64,000 bases of DNA from Anadara kagoshimensis (GCA_021292105.1 CM037862.1:6180765-6244764), one strand, 5' to 3'. Numbered from the stretch's first letter, positions 22,886 to 34,445 are shown. Numbers and translations are program-made. Notes: a model not told the origin generated them from the letters alone.

Positions 22886-23630
22886 GTAAGCTAAAGGAAA
22901 TGCGTAAGTCTGTCAATTATAAATTGACTTGTCATTCAGACAAATTCTACTGATTCCGTTGTGTTCTTATATACTTATTTGTGATATTAACTGGATATTC
23001 CATTTATTTATTTCCTAACTCAGATATTCTTTTTTCCGATCCACTTTTTGCAACCAATTCGGCACCACATGTGCTAAAACTATTGCAATATTTATCATCA
23101 TCTAACCCATTAGAATGTTGCCGTACGCTTTCAAATTTCTTGTGTATTTTTACTATAGAAGTTCTAGAACAGTTGAAGAGTTAGTAGAAGAGTTAATGGA
23201 AAAGGTTGAAATATAAGCACTTAAAAGACAACTTTAAAAAGTCATAGAAATAAACAGTAGTCCTCAAGGTGTACAGGATATCACCATACTGCATGTCGAT
23301 TCGAGGCTTTATCGTGAGAACAGAAAAAATTCAAACTCAAATTGTTTATTCTGCATTCGCTCTTAGCAACTTAACAACCGCAAAAAGTATATGGGGTGGT
23401 TAATAGTCATAAAACTAATATTCATAAAAGTTCACAGTTTCTAGTAATGCATATAAATTGATGCATATTATTCCTATAAACTATATGTAATGAAAAAACA
23501 CCCAAACAACATTTCATTTACATATACTTCTGCATGTTTATATCCGATTTGGACAGTTTTACCAAAAAGTAAATGTAGATGTGTTGTTAATCATACAGCC
23601 AAATAAAACAATTAAAAACATGTGATTTAC
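22886..23630. other. No gene seen
   Basis: AT-rich sequence with small unrelated open frames (such as 22981-23184) that show no recognisable domain or splice signals. Confidence 0.4.
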
Positions 23631-23639
23631 TATAAATCA

Positions 23640-24040
23640 TTGTACCAAAGCGAAGTAAAAACTTATAAATTAAGTGAAATAAATCATGGCAGTGAGGCCT
23701 CATGCTTCGGAGGGGTAAGCACCTAGCGACTCCATCTACTTATGTAACAAAAACTGAGAGTGTAAGGAACACTGCAAAATATCTAAGGTAATTATTGATA
23801 CAAAGACATCCTTCTTATCACCAATATTGTGATAATGACCATAACACTTTTCGAAGGCCTTTATAAGCTTAGGCTTGTAATTTTCTTAGTGGAAAAAAGC
23901 TCTACCCATTGAATATTTTATTGTGAAACAAATACACCATAAGTAGTAGTTGTTACACAGAAAAAGAAAGCTGACACCAGAAAGATTGAAGTCATCGCAT
24001 TTACCATACAGCTTAAAATGTAGTTGAACCTAAATGATGT
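23640..24040 (-). mobile_element. RT-family retroelement copy, diverged
   Basis: Ordered family blocks from AGCGAAGTAAAAAC through GGCAGTGAGGCC, GGAGGGGTAAGCACC, TAGGCTTGTAATTTTC and TGAAGTCATCGCATTTACC. Confidence 0.6.
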
Positions 24041-24399
24041 AACAGAACTCGAAGGCAAATATATTGTCAGTCAAAAAACTAACACACATTAAGCTTAATG
24101 CACTGTCAAAAAAGATACGATGGATTTTTTTCGGTAAAACGTATCTAATACAGTGTAATATACAAAAACATGTTTCTTTGAATAATAACTAGAGCACGTA
24201 AACAGGCAATTAGAAATTAAAAAGTGTTTTATTAAATCCTCTGATCATGAACGACTAAGCATAGCTTAGTTTCTTTGAGGAATTTTTATATTTAAGAAGC
24301 AGAATTTTTTATGAAAAATGACTCTTTAATTAACGAGACCTCGGGGTTTTTTAGTCAACCAGCAGTATCGTTAATAAAAACTACTAAGGGAACTATAAC

Positions 24400-24585
24400 A
24401 ATTTTGATTACACACATGGCGTGTGTAGCTAGCTAAACAGGAAGTGTTTACCCTTCCGGAGCACATTGCCTCACTTCCCTGGTGTTTTAAAAATCTAATT
24501 AACAGTTTCAAAGTTTTTACTTTGCTTCTGGATTGTGATTCGGACATGGATTAGTATGTTTGTTTTTGATATGCACTCCATATAT
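24400..24585 (+). mobile_element. RT-family 3' end
   Basis: A clean terminus: GTAGCTAGCTAAACAGGAAG, CTTCCGGAG, CTCACTTCCCTGGTG, AAAGTTTTTACTTTGCTTC, then GATTCGGACATGGATTAGTA. It ends about 190 bp before the hammerhead motif. Confidence 0.7.
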
Positions 24586-24771
24586 AACTGCCATTTTAGG
24601 AATATTAAACATGAATAATCAGTTTAATGATTAAACAATATTAAATTTAAATAGAAAGTCTTTCATTTGTTAAAACACATCTTCACATAAGAAGTACTCT
24701 TTAACATTAAGAAACCTTTATGCTTATCGACACGTGTGTCGGTGATATATAATTATATATTGTACCCGTTT

Positions 24772-24839
24772 TAATTTTACAGCACTAGACGGCCGTTTCG
24801 GAATACAATTCCTCATCAGTAGTGATTGGACAAAAATTA
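24772..24839 (-). ncRNA. Type I hammerhead ribozyme (copy A)
   Basis: On the minus strand the core reads CTGATGA (24819-24813), then stem II GGAAT-TGT-ATTCC, then GAAA (24799-24796), a very short stem III with palindromic loop (ACGGCCGT), and GTC. Cleavage is predicted between 24788 and 24787. Stem I pairs CACTA with TAGTG, followed by an internal loop (TGTCCAAT / CTGT) and an outer helix TAATTTT/AAAATTA. All universally conserved hammerhead positions are present. Type I hammerheads with a minimal stem III are known from Penelope-like retroelements and animal retrozymes, where the self-complementary stem III loop allows dimeric activity. Activity here is inferred. Confidence 0.85.
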
Positions 24840-24999
24840 TAAAATCAAAATTGTATAAATATATATTACTTTAAACAATACTAGTTTTTTAACCATGTAA
24901 TTTAAATGATTAAATTAAACTTGATTTATATGATATATAAAATTGTGTTCACATATATAATTAAGTATAATAACTGCACGGTGTCCGATCTTTGATTGA

Positions 25000-26820
25000 T
25001 CTCAGAGTAAATATATAAAGGTCATGAACCACTTATAAAGAAATTCATCACCGATTTATGTTGTAAGTATATACTTTTTTAATTCCATCAAATTACAATA
25101 AGTATAGAAATGAACAATTACTTCCATGTTGGAATTTTGTTAGGCATACGCCATGTAAGTTGTGAGTTAAAGTAGACAGACTTAATGTGGAAATGTAATA
25201 AATGTCAACATTAACCGGTTAAAAAAAAACTTAAAAATGATGATATAATATGAAGTTTAAAAATTATCCCGCTAAAAAAATAAAGAGCATCTTGGCGGAA
25301 TAAATGTGTTGGACAATATAATTGAAATCTCACACCATCCCAATGATCACTTAACCGTTACAAGTAGTTTTATAGCAAAAAATATAATAATAAAATGAAG
25401 TCCCAATTATTATAAGTTAGGTTTTATATCTTTAAATTCAATATAAGATTTAACCAATGAGAGTTGTTTTAGTCAAGTGATCAATTACAAAAAAAAATTA
25501 AATTGATCACCACATCTCCACCAATTAATATTTGACTAAAAGAAGTTTTGTCAATATGAAACAATGAGCGTCCGGAAAATTGTGGCAAACACTTATGTAG
25601 GAACAAACACAGCAGCGTCTCCATAAAATAAGGAGCACCCCATTTGTTAGATTTAATAGCATAAAAACAAGAAACGGTTTCAAATGAAAACAGATATTTT
25701 ATAAAAACCTAACGTGTAAACGTTTACTAAAAATAGATTTTATACAATATTGAAAGACAGAACTGTAGTCAAAATAAATAAAATACCCTAAAAACGATAT
25801 GTTTAATACCGTTTGCATGGACAGAATGGATTGATCGAAAGACATTTCAATATCAAGCAAAAATTTATCATATGAAGTTCCATTGAGCTTAATCAATTCG
25901 TGTTAAAAAAGTAAAAACAAAAATTTAAAAGTGTTATTACGAACATTCAATTAGAAAAACCCCTGGCCTAGATATACTTTTATTATAATTTGCTGCTAAT
26001 TAAAATTTGAAATTCCTAAAAAACAACTAAAGAATACTCCATCATTCAAAGTATATCCTTAGTTAAATTTGGTAAAATATATTTTAATCCTTTGGGTATT
26101 TTTTCAACATCTTGTAAAAAAGTTTTGGTGTCATTATTTTGATCCAGAGAGAGTGCACGGATTAAGAACAGTAAGTCTTCCCACCACAGATGGCAATGTA
26201 GATATCAGATATGCACATGAAGTACCACTTTCAAGAAACACCGATAAGCAAAGAAGGAAACTAAAATTTATCAGTAAATCGAGAACATTTCAAATAAAAG
26301 TTCTTAGGATGATAAAATGACACCGTAGCTTCTTAAATAATTAACCTTTCCTAATTAGTACAAAATATTTTGGCGAGTTAAAAATCTCTATTTACCTTTA
26401 AACTTGTGGACACACTTAATAGTCCCATAGTGCACATGCAACAATTTCAGCTATTGAACCAAGACATCTCTATAATTAATTTTACGGAGATATATGTGAT
26501 ATAAGTAATTGTTTATAGACAATGTAGCATGTTTATTGTTTGACATTTAGTCCGAATGACTGATCTTTACCTTAACACCAAATAAAGTTATACGTAGCCA
26601 TACACTGCCAAGTCATTAAAGAACTTGTTAATTAATGAATGATACTGCATAATGAATTTATGCTGCATGTAAGTTTTTCTGAAATATTTCGTTTCTGTCT
26701 ACACATCTATGATTTTGCACATTTATCTATAAAATAAATCTTCATATATTCTGATAAATCATTATGCAAAATTTTTATAGTATGTACAACGTAGCTAGCT
26801 ACATCATGATAAACAAACAT
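25000..26820. other. No gene seen
   Basis: AT-rich sequence with scattered open frames of 60-85 codons lacking recognisable domains. It probably contains diverged repeats. No exon could be supported. Confidence 0.4.
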
Positions 26821-26829
26821 GCTTGAACA

Positions 26830-27120
26830 TTATTTTTATTTCAAAAACCCATATCAGTCCATGTTCAATCGCAATCCACCAGGGAAATGCGACCGAATGC
26901 TCAGTCATGGTAAGAACATCCTGTTCGGTTTGTTACACCTGCCTTGTGCGTAATCAAATTCAGAATGAAAAGAACATGGAACTTTTGGGAGATCAAATAT
27001 ATCCAGTGTATTGGATACTTATTAGCAATTTTGTCTTTCGTTTAAACAACGAGATGATTAGGAATTTGTTTGATATGAACAATGATAGTGTTTTGCTTTA
27101 AACAGAAAATTGAAAAACCT
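26830..27120 (-). mobile_element. RT-family fragment, diverged
   Basis: Blocks TCAGTCCATGTTCAATCG, CACCAGGGAAATGCGACC, AAAGAACATGGAAC and TCAAATATATCCAGTG are in family order. The overlapping ORF at 26823-27101 is repeat-derived. Confidence 0.55.
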
Positions 27121-27869
27121 TGCTGTTTTATTTCAAAATGTATTGGGTCGCGGGTAAAAGTCATGTTTAAAAACACGTCCAAGTATTCGGTTGCATAGAG
27201 AAAACATAATTTTATTTTCCAATTTCAGATGACTAAAATACGTCAATAGTTTGATAAAAATAACAATGGCGTAAGTAACATAAACTGTCGAAACCGCATG
27301 AATATTACCTTTTGACACATACTAGTGTACATTTTATGTATTTAAGAGTGCAATATTTTCCTTTAAAACTTAAAATCAAATAAGTAAAAAAACATATGTT
27401 GAAAGGACTTTTTCATTGCACATTAATTTTTGGGTCCATTTATTTCAATTTAAATTAAGTCATGGACTCGATAAGTTTAACTTTCCAAGGTTAAGATTAA
27501 GACATTGGTATATACTGAAACATTTGTAATTTACTACATCGACTGATGAACTCATTGATTTATATATTGAAAATACCTTGCTATTTTTTTTCTACCAAAA
27601 ACGTTAATATTGCTTGTCTAAATATCCTTGAACAAGGCTTTAGAACAGATTTTGTTGTAAAAAGCGTTGTCTTGATAGACAGTATACGGTGTCACTTGGT
27701 ACTACAATTGCTGGTGAAAAATCTCATGAGACAGATTGACGGACTTTATACAAAGGTTTATTATATAATTACGACATCGGGGAAGTTCAATGACGTAATA
27801 TTGCCAGTTGGTTCCATTGTGTTGATTGGTATTGATAATAAAAACATAGCAAACCATGTTAAATTCACA

Positions 27870-28015
27870 ATCCCATCACAAAGTAAAAACTTTGACGCTT
27901 TCTAATGCTAATGAGGCTACACACAAACTTCCATCATAAAAATGCGACCGGGTATTTCGGAAGGATAAGCGCCTCTTGTTAAGCTCGCTAGACACGACAC
28001 GTTCGCAATAAGTTT
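27870..28015 (-). mobile_element. RT-family short fragment
   Basis: Contains CACAAAGTAAAAACTTTGAC, GCGACCGGGTATTTCGGAAG and GATAAGCGCCTC, the 3' blocks of the family. Confidence 0.5.
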
Positions 28016-28719
28016 TTATTATTTTAAAGGAAATTTGTGATTTATATTCGCGTTCAATAAGTGTTTTACTTCCCCAAACAATCGTAATAATGTAAATTGT
28101 GCTGTTTGAATTTTAATTCAGAATAAAGATGCAACACAAATTACATGTATATTGTAATATGAAATTCTATTTAATTTTATTCTTAAAACAAATTTGAACT
28201 GCATTGCTTAGGGTTGTCTAGCTACATGATGCGAGAACACTTTTACAGACATCCAAATCATTGTCTAGATCGAGCAAACCGTAGATAAAAAGATTTAATC
28301 AATATTTTTTATCTGTCAGTTTATTTATTCAGAAATGTTTCTCTTTTTCATTTTTCGATTGCGACATTAAAAAATATTAATAACTTATTGTGTTACTAGT
28401 ACATAAACATTTAAAGTCAATTATTTTAAATTACAGAAAACAACACACAATACTTATCGCAATAATCTGTGTTTGACTGTACCAAGATTAATGTTTTTTT
28501 CAAATAGTTGCCATTTTTTGTTTTATTGAATCTCAGTCAAGCTTTACACTGTCTAACGTATCTGCAGAAATTTAAGCTATTTGTTAAGAAATAAATGTTT
28601 TGTTTTTTGCCTTAAAGTAACATAAAAGTTTAATTTTCCCAACAAAACAGTTTTAAAACATTCGAGTCTATATTTTCAGAAGTAAAGAGCAAGTTCTTAG
28701 CGAATTTGGTTTTATAATC

Positions 28720-28939
28720 AATTATTGTTTTTTTTAATTTGTCTTTATTGTCCAATATTTACAGAGATAGCCTTCCGATAGCAACTACTACAGTTACTGC
28801 CTCGGCAGTTTTCCTTATCTTTCTCCTAATTGCGTGTTTGGTATGGAAAGCTTGGCATGCCCCGTTGACGCCTGTACCGGAAGATACGGAACTGGGAACC
28901 AAAGCAAATCCTTCAAAACTTGGAAAATTCTTTTCGTAG
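28720..28939 (+). CDS. Terminal exon of an unrecognised single-pass membrane protein (paralogue A)
   Basis: The acceptor ATATTTACAG (ending 28768) opens an exon in phase 2 reading (R)DSLPIATTTVTAS, then a hydrophobic helix (AVFLIFLLIACLVW), then KAWHAPLTPVPEDTELG, TKANPSKLGKFFS and stop at 28937-28939. The paralogue at 42542-42719 keeps the acceptor, the phase, the membrane helix and the tail KAWHAPL.PVP.DTELG.KANP..LGKFFS. Such conservation of an intracellular tail points to selection on a binding or sorting motif (inference). The open frame extends 5' of the acceptor to an ATG at 28739, but this is not the likely start because the similarity begins at the acceptor. Upstream exons were not found. 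The family is not recognised. Confidence 0.7.
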
Positions 28940-29527
28940 CTGTTCTTGTTGACAGATTACAACCAATTACATGTGACCTTATTCACCAGGGTTAAGATGA
29001 AAATGTGGATAATATTGTTGGAAGAATTAAACGGTCCAGTTTTGACAAGGCACATAAATGTTTCAGTATATATGGAAAACTTAGAAGACACATTGTCGAA
29101 CGTTCAAGTGGTATGGTAAAATGATGTACAGTTGCATATATTTCAATGTTCAGCAGGAACAAATCCTTTCTCAATGTAACTTCATATTTATAAATACATT
29201 TTAACACTTAATTGAAAATGTATCACTACTTAGATAAGCATAAAGCAAAAATGCTCGCGTTGCACAGACAAAATTTATATTCTCAGTTAAACATTACAAC
29301 AATCATTTTATTTGGACATAGATTTGTATTTTTTATGTTAAAGGCAATGAAGATTGTTCATGAACTATGTTTTTGCAGAAAGTTGGAGCCTTAAATTCAT
29401 TAAACAATTTAATGTTTTAATTCATAAAACATTTTAAGTGAAGATTTCGTTTTTCGTAAATTTTTACAAAATCTTTAGTCAGGTCATATATATCAACAAC
29501 AAACATACCAATTATCGTATCATTAAA

Positions 29528-29790
29528 CAACCATTCCAATCCATGTCCAAACCTTAAAGCAAATAAAAACTTTGAAACTGATTAAATCCGAAAGGTAAAA
29601 AACGTCTGTTTAGCTATGTAATTCCGACACGCGTAAAGGTGATAATGAAAAAAGTATGCCATCATTAAACAGACATAGCGCTTATTAAGGACCTTGATTT
29701 CCCTAGGCTTGAAGTATCTCTTAATCGCTTAATCGACAATTTATTTGTAAGCAGTTTAATTCGCTTATAACGTTCCGTCAAAAGAACAAG
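29528..29790 (-). mobile_element. RT-family fragment, left half of an inverted pair
   Basis: Minus-sense 3' end (CCAATCCATGTCCAAACC, AAATAAAAACTTTGAAACTG, CGAAAGGTAAAAAACGTCTG) ending at about 29790, where a plus-sense copy starts. Confidence 0.55.
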
Positions 29791-30285
29791 CTCTATTATA
29801 AACTTCATTTTATCTATTTTCAGGTTTCCTTTTCTATGCAGCAATATACCTGTTTTTCCTGGATATGTTGTTTTATTATTCACAATAAATACGCTATGAT
29901 TTAGCATGTTTCCTTTTGGAGAATATATAAAACGAAACAGTCTGCTTACAAATAAATTATTGACGCAAGAATATTGCAAACCTTTATTAATAAAAAAGAA
30001 TTTTTGTTGTCATCACAATATTGTTGATAAGTATGATGCATATGAATACAAAATCTCTCTGGATAGATTTGACGTCCCAAAGTTCAATGTTCCTTTAAAC
30101 CACAATGTTGATTACACAGTGGCGAATGAAACTAGCTAAATAAGAAGTTACCTTCACTTCAATAGCACCTGGTCTCACTTCCCTGGTGGAATTTCATGTG
30201 TTTAACCTAATTTGCCAGCTTCAAAGTTTTACTCTCCGTTGAAATTGTGGTTAAGATATGGATTGGTATGGTTTTTGGATTTGTA
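29791..30285 (+). mobile_element. RT-family retroelement copy, right half of an inverted pair
   Basis: It starts in the RT remnant (TTTCCTTTTCTATGCAGCAA, equivalent to FPFxCSN), continues through CAATATTGTTGATAAGTATG and ends at the family 3' terminus (AAGATATGGATTGGTATGG). The ORFs at 29665-29979 and 29906-30139 are degenerate pieces of this element. Confidence 0.65.
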
Positions 30286-30597
30286 GCTAATTTCTCATTA
30301 CAATGCAAGATAATTGTTTTCATTATTTTGAAACATAAACATTTAATAGTCCACATCTATCAACAAATCATTTAGATGTCTTTAGCCTAGGTTACAGTAT
30401 ATCATTGGATATATTTGAAGTCCAATGTTTCCATCTCTATTTTGATTTTACAGAGAATTGAAAGCGACCTTTATAGATAGTTAAACACAGATATGACTAT
30501 GCTTAATAAAATTTGATAAAATCAAGAACAAGTCACTTACAAATGATAAAAACCTACCAAAATCTAACAAGACAAGAAATAAAAACACAAATTAAGT

Positions 30598-30661
30598 ATT
30601 TTACAGCACTAGACGGCCATTTCGGAATACAATTCCTCATCAGTAATGCTTGCACCAAAAT
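30598..30661 (-). ncRNA. Type I hammerhead ribozyme (copy B)
   Basis: Minus strand: CTGATGA (30643-30637), stem II GGAAT-TGT-ATTCC, GAAA (30623-30620), minimal stem III (ATGGCCGT, with a U-G pair replacing C-G), GTC, cleavage predicted at 30612/30611. Stem I is six pairs (GCATTA/TAGTGC), with an internal loop and an outer ATTTT/AAAAT helix. Compared with copy A, stem I differs in several bases but still pairs (CACTA versus GCATTA against TAGTGC), while the core is unchanged. Confidence 0.82.
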
Positions 30662-30790
30662 TATGAAACCAAAATTTTTTTTCCAAGATGTTGAAAAGAA
30701 ACCAAAAAGACCAAAATCATCTAAGGAAATACTTTGCATGAGGTTGTATACCTTAGAACATATATTATATAGTTTCAATTTCGGATGAGC
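30662..30790 (-). repeat. Repeat body attached to hammerhead copy B
   Basis: The 5'-flanking (minus-sense) segment of the ribozyme shares CAAAATTATGAAACC, GACCAAAATCA and CTAAGGAAATACTTTGCATG with 17590-17720 and with 35440-35520. This defines a hammerhead-bearing repeat at least 160-190 bp long. Confidence 0.6.
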
Positions 30791-30949
30791 ATTTTAGTGA
30801 TTGTCCTGTTGAATTATAGTGTCATTGTAGGGTCTTTACAATGCAATATTACATTTAACAACCCGCTGTCCCTAAAATGGGGGTTATCAGATACCAAGGT
30901 TAAGTGTCCCAACTTTACCAGTGGGTTACCTACACTATGAGTAATAATA

Positions 30950-31070
30950 AAATAAATGCATAACCTGACCTCACTTCCCTGGTGGAAGTTCACGTATCTA
31001 ACCTTACTTGTAAATTCCAAAGTTTTTCCTTTGTTGTTGTGATTCGGACAACACATACTGTAACGTTATA
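30950..31070 (+). mobile_element. RT-family 3' fragment
   Basis: Contains CTCACTTCCCTGGTGGAAGT, AAAGTTTTTCCTTTG and GATTCGGACA, the terminal blocks. Confidence 0.6.
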
Positions 31071-31179
31071 ATCACATCTGTAATTAATTTACTGCTAACA
31101 TCTACAGACAGACCCTAAACCCATATTTTTACCGATTATCGTTACAATGATGTTTACCCACAAACACAATCAAACACAA

Positions 31180-31275
31180 ACATACAGGTTTATGTCCAAA
31201 CAACAAATCCCAAAAGCAAAGTAAAGGCTGGCAAACTTAATTAATCACGCGCACCTCCATCAGGGAATTGAGGTC
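31180..31275 (-). mobile_element. RT-family 3' fragment
   Basis: Contains ACAAACATACAGGTTTATG, AAAGCAAAGTAAAGGC and CCATCAGGGAATTGAGG in minus sense, forming a tail-to-tail pair with 30950-31070. Confidence 0.5.
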
Positions 31276-31282
31276 GGATGAA

Positions 31283-31472
31283 ATGAGAAAGCAAAAGTAC
31301 AGTCCAACCTGGCTTTTAGGCCACCTATAAGAACAACCTGCTTATAAAGACCAGTAGAATTGTATCCCAACTGTTCTTATTCATATTATTGAAACCTGTA
31401 TATAAAGGCCACCTGTCCATAAAGACCACTTTTACTGGTTCCCTGTGTGGCCTTTATAGACAAGGTTAACAT
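31283..31472. mobile_element. MITE-like repeat (TATAAAGGCCAC type)
   Basis: The ends are related inverses (AACCTGGCTTTTAGGCCACC and GTGGCCTTTATAGACAAGGTT). Internally the motif TATAAAGRCCA recurs three times. Non-coding. Confidence 0.5.
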
Positions 31473-31899
31473 TTTACATTTCCCCCTTATAACAATATTT
31501 TCATATTTTAGCAACGATAAATAATTTCACGAGCAAATGTATATTTCACATCTAAAACATTTATCTACAATATTGCTTAAAGGAACTGTTTACTGATCAG
31601 TCATCAATAATCATTTCAACGAGTTCATTAATCTATGCCAAAATCGTGTCATACCACACCTATAGTAATTTCTGAGAACGGATCAATCAACTGTGACTAA
31701 GGTGTGTGTAGACTACAGATTGAATTATTTATTTCTAATAAACAACTTGTTGTATTAGGAGTTGTGGATGTTTTATTAATCAGATGTCCAGTGCCCACTA
31801 AGGCATGTTATATTTAAGAATTTAAATACGAAAAAGATGCAATATCCATGCAACCATATTAAAGTAGAGCTTGTTCCCAGTAAATAAACTTTAGATAAC

Positions 31900-32250
31900 G
31901 AAACTGGCTATAAATTGTTGTTGATTCAGGGATATTTGAATCCTAGTTTTATCAAAATCCTGAAATAGACTTTTTGGCATTCACTACAATACTTTTGTCA
32001 AGTATGATGTCTGTGTATTAAGAATTTATCTTGATATTTTGGACGTCTCACAGTTTTATGTTCCTTACGTTTCCATTTTTACTTTACATGTGGTTGGTGT
32101 AGCTTGCTAGACATTAGATACCAAGTCTTTTGAGACACTTGGTATCACGTCCCCAGTGTAAATTCACCTCTTAAACTCGATTTCAAAATTATTAAAGTCA
32201 GTGCCTTGCATTTTGGGATTGTGATTTTGACATGGACTGATATGTTTCTT
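31900..32250 (+). mobile_element. RT-family retroelement fragment, diverged
   Basis: Blocks GATTCAGGGATATTTGAATC, TTGTCAAGTATGATGTCTG, GTGTAGCTTGCTAGACATTAG and GATTTTGACATGGACTGATA are in order. Confidence 0.55.
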
Positions 32251-32289
32251 TCTTATTCTGCATATTTAGGATAATAAAGAGATAGAACG

Positions 32290-32650
32290 TCATTTATATA
32301 ACCAGTGAACTGTCTAAAAATGGCGTTTATAGTGCTATTACTTCCATTGCCGTCCAAAGCAAACCGAATTACTCGCGCTAGCGCGTTATGACTAGTTTGC
32401 TTTGACCGGCAATGGAAGTTATAGCACTACAAACACAATTTCTAGACAGTTCAAGGTTATATTTACATTTCATTTTTCGAAAATCTTATCTCCTGAAATT
32501 ATTTAAAACACTGTCGTGTTCGACATGCAATTCAATTCCTGGAACATCCTATCAATGACGTCACGGGCATATATGTCAGCAAGAAATGAGTGACGTCACA
32601 TTAGCAAATGTAATTATAGTCCTATAACTTCATTGTCTAGAAAGAGTTAA
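32290..32650. mobile_element. Foldback MITE with two TGACGTCA sites (copy 1)
   Basis: Internal inverted arms of about 45 bp (GAACTGTCTAAAAATGG... with ...TTTCTAGACAGTTC, both containing TAGTGCTAT and CTTCCATTGCCG) flank a GCGCTAGCGC centre. The right part carries TGACGTCA at 32556 and 32591 and TAATTATAGTCCTATAACTT. The copy at 40130-40430 is the same element inverted. Confidence 0.65.
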
Positions 32651-33149
32651 TACAATCAAACACCATAAATGTAAATATATATCTGTATGTAGGGTAATTT
32701 TTTATGACAGTCTTCTCTTCGAATTTAAACAGATTCTGCATGCATCAAATAAAACAATTAGCAAGAATAAACATATTTTGTACTAATTGGTACCGCTATA
32801 CCGATTGTTTATTTGAAAATTATATTGCAAAAACACAAAAATATGTAGTCTTAAACAATTTTATCAGAGATCGTATCCAGTTTACCTTAAAATCCATATT
32901 TTCTTTAATGGGAAATACCAATATCTTACTTGAAGTATAAATTCGGAAAAACTGCAATGTATAAATATCATTTTTCAATTTGGACCAGTATTGAAGTATT
33001 AAAGCATAACTAATGAAAATATAAAATTCAAATTTTCAATTACACGATTAAACTTTCCTAAGTGTTTCTGTGCATATGGTCTAAAATGGCCAGTTGTTAA
33101 AAGATTGTAGATTTTGTTTTGACAGAATGTCTGCGAAATCATCACTTAT

Positions 33150-33540
33150 TACAAACACAAGCATACTAATCCACGTACGAATCACAATCCAGAAGCAAAG
33201 TAAAAACTTTGGAACTGACAACTTAGGTTAGACACGTGGACTTCCACCAGGAAAGTGAGGCCGGGTGCTCCGGAAGGGTAAGCACCTTCTGTTTAGCTAG
33301 CTACACCCGCCACGTGTGTAATCAAAATTGTGTGAAAGGAACATGGAACCACAAGACGCCAAACATACCCAGGGCAATCCTGTACACAGAGACATCAAAC
33401 TAATTAACAACACTGTGATGACAGACATAAAACTTTTTGGGGGCCTTGATAAGCCTAGTCTTGCAATATCGCTGAGTTAAAAATTTGTTTGCAAGCAGCC
33501 TACTTCGTTGTAAAAAGCCTAAAATGATCAATAAACAATT
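33150..33540 (-). mobile_element. RT-family retroelement copy, well preserved
   Basis: One of the best 3' ends: ACAAGCATACTAATCCACG, CGAATCACAATCCAGAAGC, CACCAGGAAAGTGAGGCCGG, GCTCCGGAAGGGTAAGCACC, AGCTAGCTACACCCGCCACG and TTGATAAGCCTAGTCTTGC. It ends at GCCTACTTCGTTGTAAAAAG. Confidence 0.75.
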
Positions 33541-33869
33541 GAATCTAAGTCATACAGTTTAAATATTTATGTTTCGATATAAAAATTCCTACTGATTGGT
33601 AGAGTTACCTCTCTTTAGCAAACCTGTGTTTCAAGATGTACAATTTATATAAATTTTATTAAATTATTTTAATATTTCAAACAGTTATTTAGGATTGCCT
33701 TTCTTGCGGTAGAAAACACCATATGGACATAAAAAACATTCGCGATATTAACATTCGATTTATAAATGCAAATCAAGTATAGTATCAAAGCAAACTAATG
33801 ACGTACATACATTGCCAAAAGCATAAATCACGCCATCCCATAAATACATAAATGCATGAAGCAATGTTT

Positions 33870-34265
33870 AGTTTACCTTTACAAAGTCTATCTAAATCGT
33901 TGTAAATGTGTTCCGGTTTTGAGACTGGAATTTGCAAATGAGTAAATTTCGTGGCGGAGTGGTTAAAGTACATGTACTAAAAGAGAACAGTCATTCATTC
34001 TACAACCAGTTAATTGTTCATAATTGGGCACATTTCAAATTAAGCACAAACATATCAGTTAATGTCCTAAACTCACCAAACCAATTAAATTCTATCTAAA
34101 TCGTTGAAAAAGTGTTCCCGTTTTGAAAATGGAATTTGCAAACGAGTTAATTTCGTGGCGGAGTGGTTAAAGTACTATAAGAGAACAGCCAAGTTAATCG
34201 TTCATAATTGGGCACATTTCAAATTTCAAATTAAGCAAACATACTGTTTAATGTCCTAAACTCAG
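33870..34265. repeat. Direct repeat of about 205 bp with tRNA A-box-like motif
   Basis: Two units share CTATCTAAATCGTTG, GGAATTTGCAAA, TTTCGTGGCGGAGTGGTTAA, AATTGTTCATAATTGGGCAC and TTAATGTCCTAAACTCA. The GTGGCGGAGTGGTTAAAGT segment resembles the D-arm side of Leu/Ser tRNAs, but no B box or cloverleaf follows, so it is not a tRNA gene. It may be a SINE remnant. Confidence 0.55.
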
Positions 34266-34394
34266 AAATAAGTCTTATTTTATCAAACAATAAACCAACA
34301 ACACTTGCATATGTACGCAATCCATATTATTCAGAAACCTTAAAATTACTATTATTAATATAATTAGTATTAATTACCTTTTATTTATTTATTT

Positions 34395-34445
34395 TTTGTT
34401 AATTATTATTATTATTATTATTATTATTATTGTTGTTATTGTTAG
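34395..34445. repeat. (TTA)n/(TTG)n microsatellite
   Basis: About ten TTA units followed by TTG variants. Confidence 0.9.

Noticed and set aside
26069-26320. 83-residue frame with basic C-terminus
   Set aside because: No recognised domain and no paralogue or splice evidence. A decayed exon cannot be excluded, but support is insufficient.
27546-27905. 119-residue plus-strand open frame
   Set aside because: Its end runs into an RT-family fragment, composition is that of random AT-rich DNA, and no domain is recognisable.
33950-33972. tRNA gene (Leu/Ser-like start)
   Set aside because: Only the D-arm side resembles a tRNA. There is no anticodon arm, TPsiC arm or B box downstream.
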